Source of the DNA: Symsagittifera roscoffensis
Lineage: Eukaryota > Xenacoelomorpha > Acoela > Convolutidae
Direction: 5' to 3'
Assembly: GCF_963678635.1 (NCBI RefSeq)
Contig: NC_087069.1
Span: forward strand, 45,945,951-45,967,825
Length of the DNA: 21,875 nucleotides
The notes beneath the pieces were generated by a model, which was given only the letters and a program-made list of their open reading frames with translations, was not told the DNA's origin and did not search any database. The translations under genes were made by a program, and so were the position numbers. Shown one piece after another: positions 6,842-15,763 of the stretch (position 1 is its first letter; every line of letters begins with the position of its first letter).

Positions 6842-7805
6842 TATACCTTGGTTCAAAAAAAAATGGCCGCGGCAATATTTTTGAAAAATGCGTATAGCTC
6901 GAAAGCGGCAAATTTTGGCAAAATGTGGCAAAAATAAAAAAGAAAGAAGTTGAACAGACTTTGTCGCCGTGTGAATCAATTGACAGGTACTTAGCTAATG
7001 AAAATGCTACACATCATTCTTCAACACAAAATTTTGAAATGCAAGCGAAACGCGATTTACTTGAATTTCTCTATGTCAACGACTCCAAACAACGTGAATA
7101 TCTGTCGAAACGGGTGAAAATGCCACCGCGTAGTTTCCGACGTAACATGAAAATCTTGGAAGAAAAGGGAACCTTGGAAAGAAAGAAAGGAAGCGGCCGA
7201 CCTCTCCAAATTTCTGGCAATGAGAAAAAACGCTTATGTCAAATTACGCTTAAATCTCCGTCGGCATCAACTCAAAATGTCTGTGATCGTTATAACGAGT
7301 TAGCTAGGACATCCGTCAGTAAATCCACAGTTTTCCGAGCTCTGAAATCGTCCGGCGTGCATTATTTCCCGATGGCTGGATACTAGAGCAGGACGGCGCC
7401 ACACCCCATACTTCCTGACAAACTAAAGATTTTTTTGCCGAAAATTCGGTACAATTTTTGCAGTGGCCACCCAATTCTCCAGACATTAATCCAGTGGAAA
7501 ATGTGTGGATGATGCTTAAATCCTTTGTTGAGAAGAAAAATCCGAAAACAAAAGACGAACTAATTCAGTATGTTCAAGAATCTCAACATGTAATTTTGCC
7601 AGCGGTAAGAAAAAATTTGATGGGTTCTATCCCGACGCGTTTGGGCCAGTGTCTTGAAAACGAAGGAAAATTTGTGGAGAAATGGACTGGGACTGAATAG
7701 GCAAGACAAAGACGCAACAGACTCATATTTTCTTATATTATTTTGTTTGCTCAATGCTTAGAAAAATCTATTATTTCAGCGGCCACTTTTTTGAACCAAG
7801 GTATA
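6842..7805 (+). mobile_element. Internally deleted Tc1-type DNA transposon with intact ends
   Basis: The left terminal repeat begins at 6844 (TACCTTGGTTCAAAAAA, then TGGCCGC). The right one ends at 7803 as its inverted copy (GCGGCCACTTTTTTGAACCA). Each end is flanked by the dinucleotide TA (6842-6843 and 7804-7805), the standard Tc1/mariner target duplication. The 960-bp element is shorter than a full Tc1-type copy because the middle of the transposase is gone. It lies on the same strand as the Polinton genes, about 1.2 kb after the protease, and is probably a separate insertion. Confidence 0.85.
6925..7700 (+). pseudogene. Tc1-type (DD34E) transposase remnant lacking the first catalytic Asp
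   Basis: The first frame (6925-7386) encodes the DNA-binding half: a helix-turn-helix region (REYLSKRVKMPPRSFRRNMK), the linker KGSGRPLQI typical of Tc1 proteins, and a second HTH (SVSKSTVFRALKSSGVHY). It starts on GTG; the first in-frame ATG is at about 7039, and the ATG at 6922 is out of frame. It then breaks off. A different frame continues with EQDGATPHTS at about 7385, a TGA, and the WPPNSPDINPVENVW segment at 7460-7510. The D of QDGA and the E of VENVW are separated by 34 residue positions, which is the Tc1 DD34E signature. The region carrying the first catalytic Asp is deleted, so the product cannot be active. The C-terminal tail (IPTRLGQCLENEG) is also family-like. Confidence 0.85.
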
Positions 7806-7901
7806 GTTGCCAACCTCAATAGTATGCAGCCAACTCATTTGAAGCTTACAACAACAGGTTTGCAAAAAAAGTTTGAAAAATTGATCTCTTATGGCGAAAA
7901 C

Positions 7902-8114
7902 GCTTGTCATACAATTTTCATAAATGAAAATTGTATGGCAAGCATTTTTTTCAAAATAAAAATTTAAATAAGTTTTTTTGTCACCAGTCTGTTCAACTGT
8001 TCTCAAAAGCCGCAGAAGTGGTTCAATTTTTTTCTATTGTTTTTCGAAAATGTATGAAAATTGTATGACAAGCATTTTCTCCAAACACTTGATGTATGAA
8101 ATTGTATGATAAGC
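7902..8114. repeat. 20-nt motif in four copies, two forming a near-perfect palindrome
   Basis: The motif ATGAAAATTGTATGACAAGC occurs at 8054-8073 and, with one change, at 7924-7943. Its inverse complement is at 7902-7921, so 7902-7943 forms a hairpin with a 2-nt loop and 19 of 20 pairs. A 19-nt version is at 8096-8114. Each copy is followed or preceded by a run of A/T. No coding frame explains the conservation; I read it as terminal or subterminal repeats of decayed small elements. Confidence 0.75.
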
Positions 8115-9124
8115 ATTTTCGGTGTATTGAGGTTAACCCGGGGACCTGTTCAACATAATAGCACCCCCTCTGATTGGGTTTGACACCTCTCTAATCTATG
8201 TGATTCAATACATTTAAAAAGAAGTGGACAGAACTTCATCATATGTTGGAACTTCTTAAAATGCTAGCCGAAATATGCACGCATCTCTCAAAATCAGTAA
8301 TTTTTGGCGCCGATGGTGCCTTTAAAAAACTTTAGGAGCCAAAGGGGGGGAAATTGATGTCGTTAAATGATAGTACCGGCTCTTTTTCCTTTCCCCCCGC
8401 CTCACAAATGCGTCAATTTTATGCTGTAACGAGGGGTTTTACAAGGTTAATTATGAATACCAAAAATGTTTGTCATAGTCTATTTAGTCCGCAAACCAGT
8501 TTTTGTAACAATCCGATAATGTGAACAAAATTTTACTCGTGAAATTTTGCTGGTCGGGGGGAAGGAAAAAGAGCCATAGTACCAAAGGTAAGGCGGGCTG
8601 AACCCTGAGGGAACGGGTGTTTGTTCAATCCACCCCAACACGCCCCAGTTTTGCTACTGACACGAAACCTTATCACACACTCCTTTTGAGACACTTTGGC
8701 AGGCTGTTTTTCATCGACGAAAGTTTTGGTTTGAACCTAATAGTTTTTTTTGCTTTTGATAGGGACCTATCTAGATGACAAAACCATGTCATATGAGACT
8801 CATTCAGTAGCTCATGCAATAATACAGAGGATTGTAGTTAAATTTCTTATTGGTAAGGTATGGTACATACACGCAATTATACATCATCCAAAGTCATCTT
8901 GAATTCTTATTCGAATATTGGTCATAAAATGTTGTTCATTATGGTCGAATCGTTCATCTCAAATTCCCGACGCAGAGAGGGCTAATAAAGTAATCTTTTT
9001 ACTTAAAAAGCCCAAATTAGCTGAATTGGAAACTATTAAAAAGGAAGTGAGAAATTCTCGCACCTAATTGGTTGAAACTGAAATCAAATAAAAAAGCCAA
9101 TATGCCGCATCGTTATGCGTAAAA
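8115..9124. other. Intergenic DNA without a recognisable gene
   Basis: No coding frame of interest on either strand. It contains an inverted repeat (8378-8575, listed separately), a GC-rich sentence around 8575-8660 of unknown origin, and a run of 8 G at 8344-8351 close to the first arm. I see no RNA gene here. Confidence 0.5.
8378..8575. repeat. Inverted repeat with ~21-bp arms (possible MITE)
   Basis: The left arm at 8378-8399 (GGCTCTTTTTCCTTTCCCCC plus CG) is matched by its inverse complement at 8555-8575, with a single base missing. The sequence TAGTACC stands outside both arms (8371-8377 and 8578-8584), as a direct copy. That could be part of a target duplication or of the element itself. 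The interior of 155 bp shows no gene. Confidence 0.6.
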
Positions 9125-9159
9125 TACAGCGCTGATTTAAATTATCCAGACTAACTGAC

Positions 9160-9559
9160 TAATCGGTTGGGTAAGACAGTGCCGAAGTAAGAGAGTGCCG
9201 AAAACAAAAATTTGTTAAAGAGTGCCGAAAATGAAAGAAACTGACTTATTTGTCGTGAACTAATTGAGAAAAGAAAAGAAAGTTTTGTTTGCTCATCGAT
9301 TTTGGCGCCAAAATTGAGTCTGAACAATTTGAAAAGAGTGCCGAAAATGAAAGAAACTGACTTATTTGTCGTGAACTAATTGAGAAAAGAAAAGAAAGTT
9401 TTGTTTGCTCATCGATTTTGGCGCCAAAATTGAGTCTGAACAAGTTTCAAGTGTCATTATTAATTTTCCCGCCAAAAGCAAGCCTCTTAAATTGCGTTCC
9501 AATATTTCCCGCCTTTTTCGGCACTCTCTAACTTCGGCACTGTCTAACGCCCCCGACTA
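9160..9559. mobile_element. Non-autonomous element with GTGCCGAA terminal repeats, inserted in the snap-back arm
   Basis: The left end (9162-9203) and right end (about 9515-9557) are inverted repeats of about 40 bp. Each contains two direct subrepeats of the form GACAGTGCCGAAG and GAGAGTGCCGAAAA. TA dinucleotides flank both ends (9160-9161 and 9558-9559), and the right arm of the host snap-back element shows the sequence without this insert. The interior has a 116-bp tandem duplication. No coding capacity. Confidence 0.75.
9217..9443 (+). repeat. 116-bp tandem duplication
   Basis: The block beginning AAAGAGTGCCGAAAATGAAA at 9217 recurs at 9333 and runs to 9443, apparently identical over 111 bp. 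Each unit ends in GCGCCAAAATTGAGTCTGAA and carries the GAGTGCCGAAAA motif that also forms the ends of the enclosing element, so duplication by pairing of that motif is likely. Confidence 0.9.
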
Positions 9560-9613
9560 AACGAACGAAATTTGAATTTTCAAACACGTTTTTCTCAAAT
9601 TGGATTAAGATTA

Positions 9614-9764
9614 GACAAAATGGTTCTTGTTAACAATCATTCCTTGCAATTAAACAAGGTACCAAAATCGTATATGCTTAACTGATCAATTCTCTCTTTA
9701 TAGAGGGGGGGGGGATTCGTTACAAGGTACCATAGGGGGGATAGTAAACAAGATCCGACAAAAA
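9614..9764. mobile_element. 135-bp MITE with imperfect 8-bp target duplication (hAT-like)
   Basis: The insert 9622-9756 begins GGTTCTTGTTAACAATC and ends with the inverse of GGATCTTGTTTACTATCC. It is bordered by GACAAAAT (9614-9621) and GACAAAAA (9757-9764). An 8-bp duplication is typical of hAT elements. The un-inserted sequence is seen in the right arm of the snap-back element. It contains a run of 10 G at 9705-9714. Confidence 0.65.
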
Positions 9765-9794
9765 GTAGAGAACAATGGTTACTTATAATTTCAT

Positions 9795-10424
9795 CAGAAT
9801 TAGGATCTACTTAACAATCTCCCCCCCTATGGTACCTACTTAAGAATCCCCACCCCTATAAATAAATACAGTAAAATACCCGTACCGAACGGAAGCTGTT
9901 TTTCTTAGATAGAAATTCTATGTAGATTATCTGGAGTGCAGCGTGTATTTAGACAACCGCGTATTCATTCTCGTCAGTATTTAGACAAATACTGTTTGAA
10001 CCAATCAGAATCGAGAAAAGACATGAATAATCCAAAATAAATAATAATTATTTATTTATTTCTTCTTTGTCTCGATTCTGATTGGTTGAAACCAATTAGG
10101 AGACTTTTTTCTAGCTACAAATCGCCTAGATCTAGCTAATTTCTGATCAGATTTAGGATGAGAGATAAAGTATTTAAAGAAAATCCATACTTTATTTAAA
10201 CATTTCAAAAAGAAATTCTTACCAGAAATAAGATTAGATACAAAGTATTTCAGGTCAGAAATAAAGAGTTTTCTCGGTACGGCTAGCACTGAGCTTTCTA
10301 TTGAGAATTCTAATTTTTGCTGCATTCTGATTGGTAGAAAAATCGACCAGTTTGATCTACTTAACAATCTCCCCCCTTTCTTGAAAGGGGTGGAGAGGAG
10401 ATTGTTAAGTAGATCCCTGAACTA
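9795..10424. mobile_element. 614-bp non-autonomous element with GGATCTACTTAACAATCTCC ends (hAT-like)
   Basis: The 20-bp terminal repeats are at 9803-9822 and, inverted, at 10397-10416, without mismatch. Flanks are CAGAATTA (9795-9802) and CTGAACTA (10417-10424), an imperfect 8-bp duplication. The right arm of the host element has CAGAACTA once, as expected for an empty site. The first 60 bp are closely related, in inverse orientation, to 9694-9754 in the neighbouring 135-bp MITE, so both belong to one family. Near the right end an extra partial copy of the terminal repeat (10352-10374) makes a local hairpin. There is no coding frame of note. Confidence 0.7.
9996..10090. repeat. Internal inverted repeat of the 614-bp element
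   Basis: TTGAACCAATCAGAATCGAG at 9996-10015 is matched by its inverse complement at 10071-10090 with 19 of 20 pairs. A shorter related sequence (ATTCTGATTGGTAGAAAAAT) lies near 10323-10342. The 55-bp spacer is almost pure A and T. It may be the footprint of a further nested element. Confidence 0.6.
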
Positions 10425-11089
10425 ATATGGTGCAATTTTTTCTCCGAAATTCTCAACCAAAATTTAACCTCAAAAATGGGTCATTTTAGCTTTTTTCAAT
10501 GAATCAAGAATTACGCTGAAGCTACTTTGTTAATTGATATATATCAAAACAAGCCTCTTGCATAGCTCAACCAAATTCTAGCAGGGTTAAATCTCCAAAA
10601 GTTTGAGTAAATTGTTTCCAATTTATTTTTAATCAAAGATTTTTGGTTTTACATTGTAAAAATCACGTTTCTTGACTATCAAGCAAAAAAATTTTCTCGT
10701 ATACAGATTTTTGGAGATTTAACCATTCTAGAACTTTGTTGGGCTCTGTAAGAGGCTTCTTGTGATATATACGCCTCATCAATTAACAAAGTAGTTTCAA
10801 CGTAATTCTTGATTAATTGAAAAAATCCAAAATTACCCATTTTTGGGGATAATTTTTGGTTAAGAATTTCGGAGAAAAAACCATAATAGTTCTGATGAAA
10901 TTCTAAGCAACTTTTGCTCTGTTCACTTTTTGTCTAATACTAACCCAATTTGAGAAAAATGCGTTTGAAATTTCAACATTTGTTCGTTTTGTCCGGTTAG
11001 TTTAAATAGCACTGTACTAAGCTAACGTAAATCAGTGTTAACGTCGTGACATTAAGTTTTTGGGCTGTCAAAGTAAAAAGACCTTAGGT

Positions 11090-11334
11090 AAGTTGTGGTA
11101 CAGGCAGTGTCTCTTCGACCCAACAGTACCATTCGAACTGAATTTCTTGGGGATCTTCCACTTTCAAATCCCCAGGGGGACCATTGAGACTGAGGGGCTC
11201 AATTGACGCGGATGCGTCCAGGATCAGATTCTGAGACACGTCGTGAACCTCCATTTCTGGTCCGGAAATAGTGGCGATTGGGTCTGGCACAAATAGCTCA
11301 TAGTAGCCGCACTTCGTAGTGGCCATCGTGTCAT
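11090..11334 (-). CDS. Probable exon of a polycystin/REJ-type receptor gene
   Basis: The minus strand is open and distinctly richer in G+C than its surroundings. It reads ELFVPDPIATISGPEMEVHD, then LILDASASIEPL and QFEWYCWVEE. The pattern 'A.I.G......L.LDAS.S.......QFEWYC' is characteristic of the REJ (receptor for egg jelly) module of polycystin-1-type membrane proteins, as I know the family. A plausible splice acceptor (TTTTTGATAG) precedes the exon at 11335. The downstream end is uncertain: candidate donors are a GT within CTGCCTGTACC or one near 11085. Two more short open pieces upstream, at about 11378-11432 (NWSELFVLLAEQLGITLKL) and about 11488-11550, could be preceding exons separated by short introns. 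The snap-back element begins about 75 bp downstream, so the gene may be broken there. Confidence 0.45.
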
Positions 11335-11434
11335 CTATCAAAATTTCACATAAAACTTACTCTAATTAACAATAAGCTTCAACGTTATCCCCAATTGCTC
11401 TGCCAGTAGCACAAAAAGCTCAGACCAATTATCT

Positions 11435-12444
11435 TTGATTTAATTATTTTTTGTCTGTGTTTTGGAGCCCTAATTAACAAGAAGACTGCTCGTATATCAG
11501 GGCAAAGCTCTGAATGTTCCGACTGCCCCTTTATCCAATATCGATTAGTTTTTTTGGAAAAAGAAAATACTAAAAAAACTTTAAATTTTAGACAATATCA
11601 AATCATCGAATTTCCATCTCCCTTTGCTGCTCGTTTCGTTTGCTCTAAGAAAATTTTTTACATTGCATTTTCATATTTACATCTTGTTAGTGAGATCAGT
11701 TTTAGTTAAGTTTTTTAGTTGTTTTCGCGAAACCATTTTTTTAGTTTCGGTTATTTTAAAGAGTCGCTCACCCCAGAGCTACTCTCGTCAAAATAGGAGT
11801 GTGTGACTTGAGAGTGGTGTAGCGCGGGTGATGAGGCCAGCTATAGGGCATGCTCGGGACGTGCTTAATTGGTGGGGTTAGGCCAGTTGCGGGAGTATGC
11901 GTTTGCCGTCTCTTTGAGCGGAGTATCTTTTTGTGTTCAACTTTTTGTTCTTTTTTATCAGGTGTTTTTCCTTTTGTATTTGGTTGTATCCTATTGTCAA
12001 AAACTGATTCTTGTATTTCGCGATTTTCTTCTGAGTTTTTGGATTTTCAAATGGTGATAATGAAATTAGAAAGTGGGTTCCAAAAGAATAATTTATCCAG
12101 TTTTAATATGGGTTGAACCTTGTCTGGGTACCATGAAACTTTCTCATAAAAGCAGTCGGTTTCGTGGCATTAGTAAGTTGCGTTAGTTAGTTTCAGTTTA
12201 CTTATTTTTCCTTCCAATCCGGTTAAAGGAACGTTTTGAAACGCGTTCATTTTTCAAGTAACTACTTCATAATTGAATTTTACTACGCAAGTATCAATTT
12301 TTTGCGTTTGTATTGAACTTACTTCACTAGAATAGTTTATGATACATAGTTATATTAAACAAAAGAAACTTGGAATAGATAGATTTTTTTAGTTTAATCT
12401 TTTTGGATGCTGGTTGAAATCATCTTAAAACAACAAGTGAAACC
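11435..12444. other. Intergenic region; possible right-to-left end of the retroelement
   Basis: Apart from the possible small exons noted with the REJ-type exon, I find no gene. From about 11.6 kb the + strand becomes T- and G-rich, and 11760-11920 is relatively GC-rich (with CTCACCCCAGAGC and GTAGCGCGGGTGATGAGGCC). If the minus-strand retroelement ends here, this is where its downstream LTR should be, but I could not match it to a second copy near the right edge. Confidence 0.3.
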
Positions 12445-12480
12445 TACTTGTGAAAATGGTGAGTGATTTATTTATTTGTG

Positions 12481-12804
12481 TTAGTGATAAAAAAAATTCG
12501 GGATCAGAGAAAAATCCATGGGGGAAATGAGCTTTAATAGTGTTCCAAGTATGCGTATTCTTTTTTTAGTGCAAAGCAGAGGCCAAAAAATTTCATGCGC
12601 TCTGATGATATTGACTCCTTTGGTAACAGCTGGAAATTTGTGATTCAAATTTTGTATTAGATTGTAAAGTTTGTGGTTAAATTTAAATTTTTTCATGTTT
12701 TTTGATAGGGGTACTTCGATGGGTTGTATGTATTCATGTGGTATGATGATAGGACGGGCGTCTTCTAGTGGGAAATTGGTATCTATGGGACATAAGATAT
12801 ACAT
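12481..12804 (-). pseudogene. Minus-strand open frame of the decayed retroelement, unidentified
   Basis: 108 codons from ATG to TAA, with the frame open a little further upstream (RHPRNYDPVRQ). It reads MYILCPIDTNFPLEDARPII, then IPHEYIQPIEVPLSKN, and FPAVTKGVNIIRAHEIFWPL. The composition is protein-like with hydrophobic and charged alternation, unlike chance frames in this A+T-rich DNA. It has two Cys and no signal peptide or membrane span. Its position, several kilobases after the integrase on the same strand, would suit a third ORF of a gypsy-type element. I do not recognise the family. Confidence 0.35.
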
Positions 12805-13059
12805 CTGACGGACAGGGTCGTAGTTACGAGGATGCCGTGTAAGTTAGTAGATTTAAGTAATGAAAAATCTAAGAAAAATGGGATGTGCATTTTGAAATAA
12901 AACACAAAAAGCGATGGTGTGGATTACGGGACGGTGAGCAGTGTATATAGTGCCGTTGGATGGATTTATAAAAAGAGTAAGTGTGGGCTAGTTTTGCTTA
13001 TAACAGATATTCAAGCGAGCCGTGAACATCTCGTTCCTTTGGTGTGAGAAAGTTAATTA

Positions 13060-13704
13060 TTAGTCAGTTAGCGAAGAAGGGGAAAGAGAAGGTTCAACAG
13101 GGGTAGGGGGAATTATGGGTTGAAAAGGTATTTGAGAAAAATTAAGTTGGACTGGGTTCAAAATCGAGGAATTAATGTGGAGTTTCAACTTCGGAGTTTT
13201 TAAAACTAGAGATGGTATAAAAACTGTTTGATTTGAGTCATCTGAGTCCATACGTGGTGAGTTAGAAGACAAACTGGGCAACGGGGAAGAGATGAGGTCT
13301 GAAATTGTAAGGAGAAAATCGTTGCGTTGGAGATTGGATGGATAGGAAAGGAAACGGTTGAGGAATCCAACCCGTCGTGGGCTAAAAAGATGATTGATCT
13401 GGGAACGAAAATTTAAGTTGTGCTGTTGTTCATTAATTTGTTCATATGTGTCGTCGATATTTGTTTGTTGGAGTGCTATATGAGATATGTGGCTACGTTG
13501 TAAGTTACTATTTTTTATTCATCGTTCGGAGGTCGAAAGTGTGTTTCTATAACTTTGTGGTACCAGTGATAGAGGATGGTTGTTGTTTGAATTATGTAAA
13601 GGTGCTGGCGATGTAGGTGTCGTATTTGTATTGTATTGTCGAATATCATAAGTTTTTGGTTTTTTAGATAATTTTTTTATTGTATTCACTGATTTGTACT
13701 TCAA
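13060..13704 (-). pseudogene. Long minus-strand reading frame with a single internal stop, unidentified
   Basis: About 214 codons in one frame, broken only by a TGA at 13519-13521. The upstream 61 residues are Asn-, Thr- and Pro-rich. Downstream of the stop the frame is open for 152 codons. It has a heptad-like stretch (HIALQQTNIDDTYEQINEQQ), a basic patch (LFSPRRVGFLNRF) and a Pro/Ser-rich tail (IIPPTPVEPSLSPSSLTD). A coiled coil followed by a basic patch could fit an envelope or Gag-type protein of the retroelement, but there is no diagnostic motif. Survival of such a long frame in otherwise broken DNA suggests it is real coding sequence. Confidence 0.4.
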
Positions 13705-15320
13705 GATGGATTTTAATAATAGAGGTGGAAATAATTTTGAAAAATCTTGCGAGTCAAAATGCGTGCTACGCTTGCTTGTCTTTTGACTTGTTTATGTTTT
13801 GCGCATGAATTACGGATTTCCTTTAATAGTGAGAAGAGGACTTTTTTGAAAATAAACATTGCCTATAAAACAGTCACATTTTCAATGATTTAGTACGGCC
13901 ATCCTAGAAATGCTAGGAGTTCGTTTTTGATTTGTAAAAACTAAAAATATTGATTGGAGAAAAAATTTGTGGGCGAAATTTTTCATCGTTTAGATATATA
14001 TATTACTTAGAGTCTTCAAATTATCCACTGTGGTCTTTTCGGTAAATGTCTAAAAAATTTTCTGTTTCAGCAAGTTTGCGGAGGTTTTGGTAGGTTGATT
14101 GTCTCTAGATTGTATCCATTTAAGTGAGAAGTTCTTGAAATTGTGGTGTTCTAAGGTGATGTTGTATATCTGATTTTAAATAAATGCTCATTGATTGCAC
14201 ATCTCTGTTACGCGTATGCTTTCAGGTAAAATTTTCTTTAGAGGTGGCATTAAAGTAAGGTTTGGAGTTAGAAGATAAAATTTATCTTCGTCTGGTTTAA
14301 GTTGTACCACATTATGGCTGTTTTCAGATCCACATGAGACAAATGTATCCAAAAATAATGTTTGGCATGATAGGTTATCAACAAAATGTACTTTGTTCTA
14401 AGAGAATATAGTTATGCGTTGGTAGCATCTTTTGTCTATTAAAAACGTAAATTTTGTGAAATTTTTTCGTGCAAATGTAATGCCAAAAAATGTTTCCTTC
14501 GTAGCCAATGTAGTTAGAGCTGTTGCTTTATAAGAGATATCCTGCGTAAGGTTTTTTAAATACTGCTAAAGCGAGACATTGTACTAATTGTGTTCGTTCT
14601 AATTCACATTAGTGATGGACTGTTTCAATTTCGGAAAAAGAAATTTCTTGAAAAATTCTACTTACTGTGTAATCTAATTTCATATCGAGGTGAATATCAT
14701 AGTGAATTGCGCCAAAGTATGTGTTATTCATTAGTAAAAGTTTTTGAAGTCTTGTACTATCTTTGTTTTCTAGAGAACTTTTCCTCCAATGTTTCCGTTA
14801 TTTTTATAAAATGTTACCGAGATGTAAGATTTTTTGTTTTCTCTTTTTCTATTCGGATCTTGCAGTTCGATAAGTATCTTGCCTGTTATCATGCCAAAAT
14901 TTTTTTTTGTATTTGACAAGTATTTGTATTTTTTTGAAATTATTGAAACTAGTAATTTTTTTGAAACTTTATCATTCTAGCGTGAATTTTAGAAACTTCA
15001 TTTTTTCTGTAATTTTTTTGAAATTTATCATTCTTGCGTAAATTTTTTGAAACTTCATCTTTTTCTTGCGTGAACTTTAGCGAGTTGAAATGTGGAACAT
15101 GTGTCTTCAAGAAAACAAACTATGGTTGCCTGTGTTCGTGTAGTGGGATCGCAATATGATCATTTTTAGAAAATAAGCGAAAGCATTGTTTACAATTTAG
15201 TAGCGTCTATTAAATCTTCTGTTAATTGTACTTGTTTTAGATAAATTTTCAAATCAAAAAGCATTAATTTTTGATATCCTGAATTTATTGTGTCTGCTCT
15301 ACAGTTTGACCATTAATTTT
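13705..15320. other. Degenerate T-rich region, presumed retroelement interior
   Basis: No reading frame of note survives on the minus strand, and + strand frames here are chance frames in T-rich DNA. A two-unit tandem repeat of 57 bp lies at 14953-15066 (TAATTTTTTTGAAA, ATCATTCT, GCGT, GAAACTTCAT in each unit), with a third partial unit after it. Confidence 0.5.
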
Positions 15321-15478
15321 TTCCAATATGAAGCATCCAATTTTTATCACAAAAATCATAGATTAAACGTCCTTGTGCGCCATGGTACGGAAGTTTATTA
15401 TCTAGCTGTAAATAACCTTGGTGGTGATCAGGTTTTGCTTGATGTGCAGAGTCTGAAAAAATTTGTACATTTACTAGT

Positions 15479-15763
15479 TTATGAATTTTTTTTTATATGT
15501 AACTTTTTTAAACTGTTCAATTCATTCATACAATCTTCGGGGTCAAGAAGTAATAGTTTTTCTACTTTACTTTGGTAAAAAGATACATAATCGAGTCTAA
15601 TTTTGTTTCCACTTGAAAATTGTGAACAAAGTGTTTTCTTTTCAGAGAAATTTCCTGTGAAATTATATCCTGTTAAAGTCGTAGCTCGGTATTTTAAGTG
15701 AAGTGTGGCTACTACGGTTGTTGATTCGATATCTTGTGGTTCAGATTCACATTGTGTGACAAA
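15479..15763 (-). pseudogene. Minus-strand retroelement frame, possible envelope-like ectodomain
   Basis: 94 codons without a stop. Noteworthy residues are a Cys near the start (TQCESEPQDI), ATLHLKYRATTLTGYNFTGN with an N-glycosylation sequon (NFT), FSEKKTLCSQFSSGNKIRL, and LLLLDPEDC. Alternating hydrophobic strands, spaced Cys and the sequon are glycoprotein-like. A neighbouring frame at about 15325-15456, shifted, carries HHQGYLQLDNKLPYHGAQG and GRLIYDF, which also looks coding. The position downstream of the integrase on the same strand would fit an env-like third ORF. I cannot assign a virus family and there is no membrane span or fusion peptide visible. Confidence 0.35.

Larger units (their letters stand above)
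9125..11016. mobile_element. Large snap-back element with TA flanks and three later insertions in its left arm
   Basis: The right arm (about 10690-11014) is the inverse complement of a left arm that is now split into four pieces: 9127-9159, 9558-9621, 9757-9802 and 10417-10615. The pieces are collinear with the right arm. The outermost bases are CAGCGCTGATTTAAA on the left and TTTAAATAGCACTG on the right, bordered by TA at 9125-9126 and 11015-11016. Matching inner blocks include CTCAAATTGG, ATTTCATCAGAA, TTTTTTCTCCGAAATTCT and TTTGTTAATTGAT. The arms are diverged but plainly homologous over about 325 bp, with a loop of about 80 bp. There is no transposase, so the element must have been moved by an enzyme encoded elsewhere. 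TA flanks and a CAGTGCT-like end suggest a Tc1-type source. Confidence 0.75.

Noticed and set aside
7743-8006. Protein frames across 7743-8006 on both strands
   Set aside because: They cross the end of the Tc1-type element and the hairpin repeats and have no protein features.
11086-11093. Consensus splice donor (AG then GTAAGT) on the + strand next to the REJ-like exon
   Set aside because: The exon evidence is on the minus strand and no open + strand exon ends there.
11624-12116. Hydrophobic + strand frames (11624-11806, 11850-12116)
   Set aside because: Phe/Val/Leu-rich peptides are what T-rich DNA encodes by chance; there are no conserved features.
14590-14916. + strand frames in the retroelement region (14590-14916, 15288-15578, 16319-16549, 20211-20513)
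   Set aside because: They run antisense to minus-strand retroelement frames and have the Phe/Leu/Tyr-rich composition of T-rich DNA.
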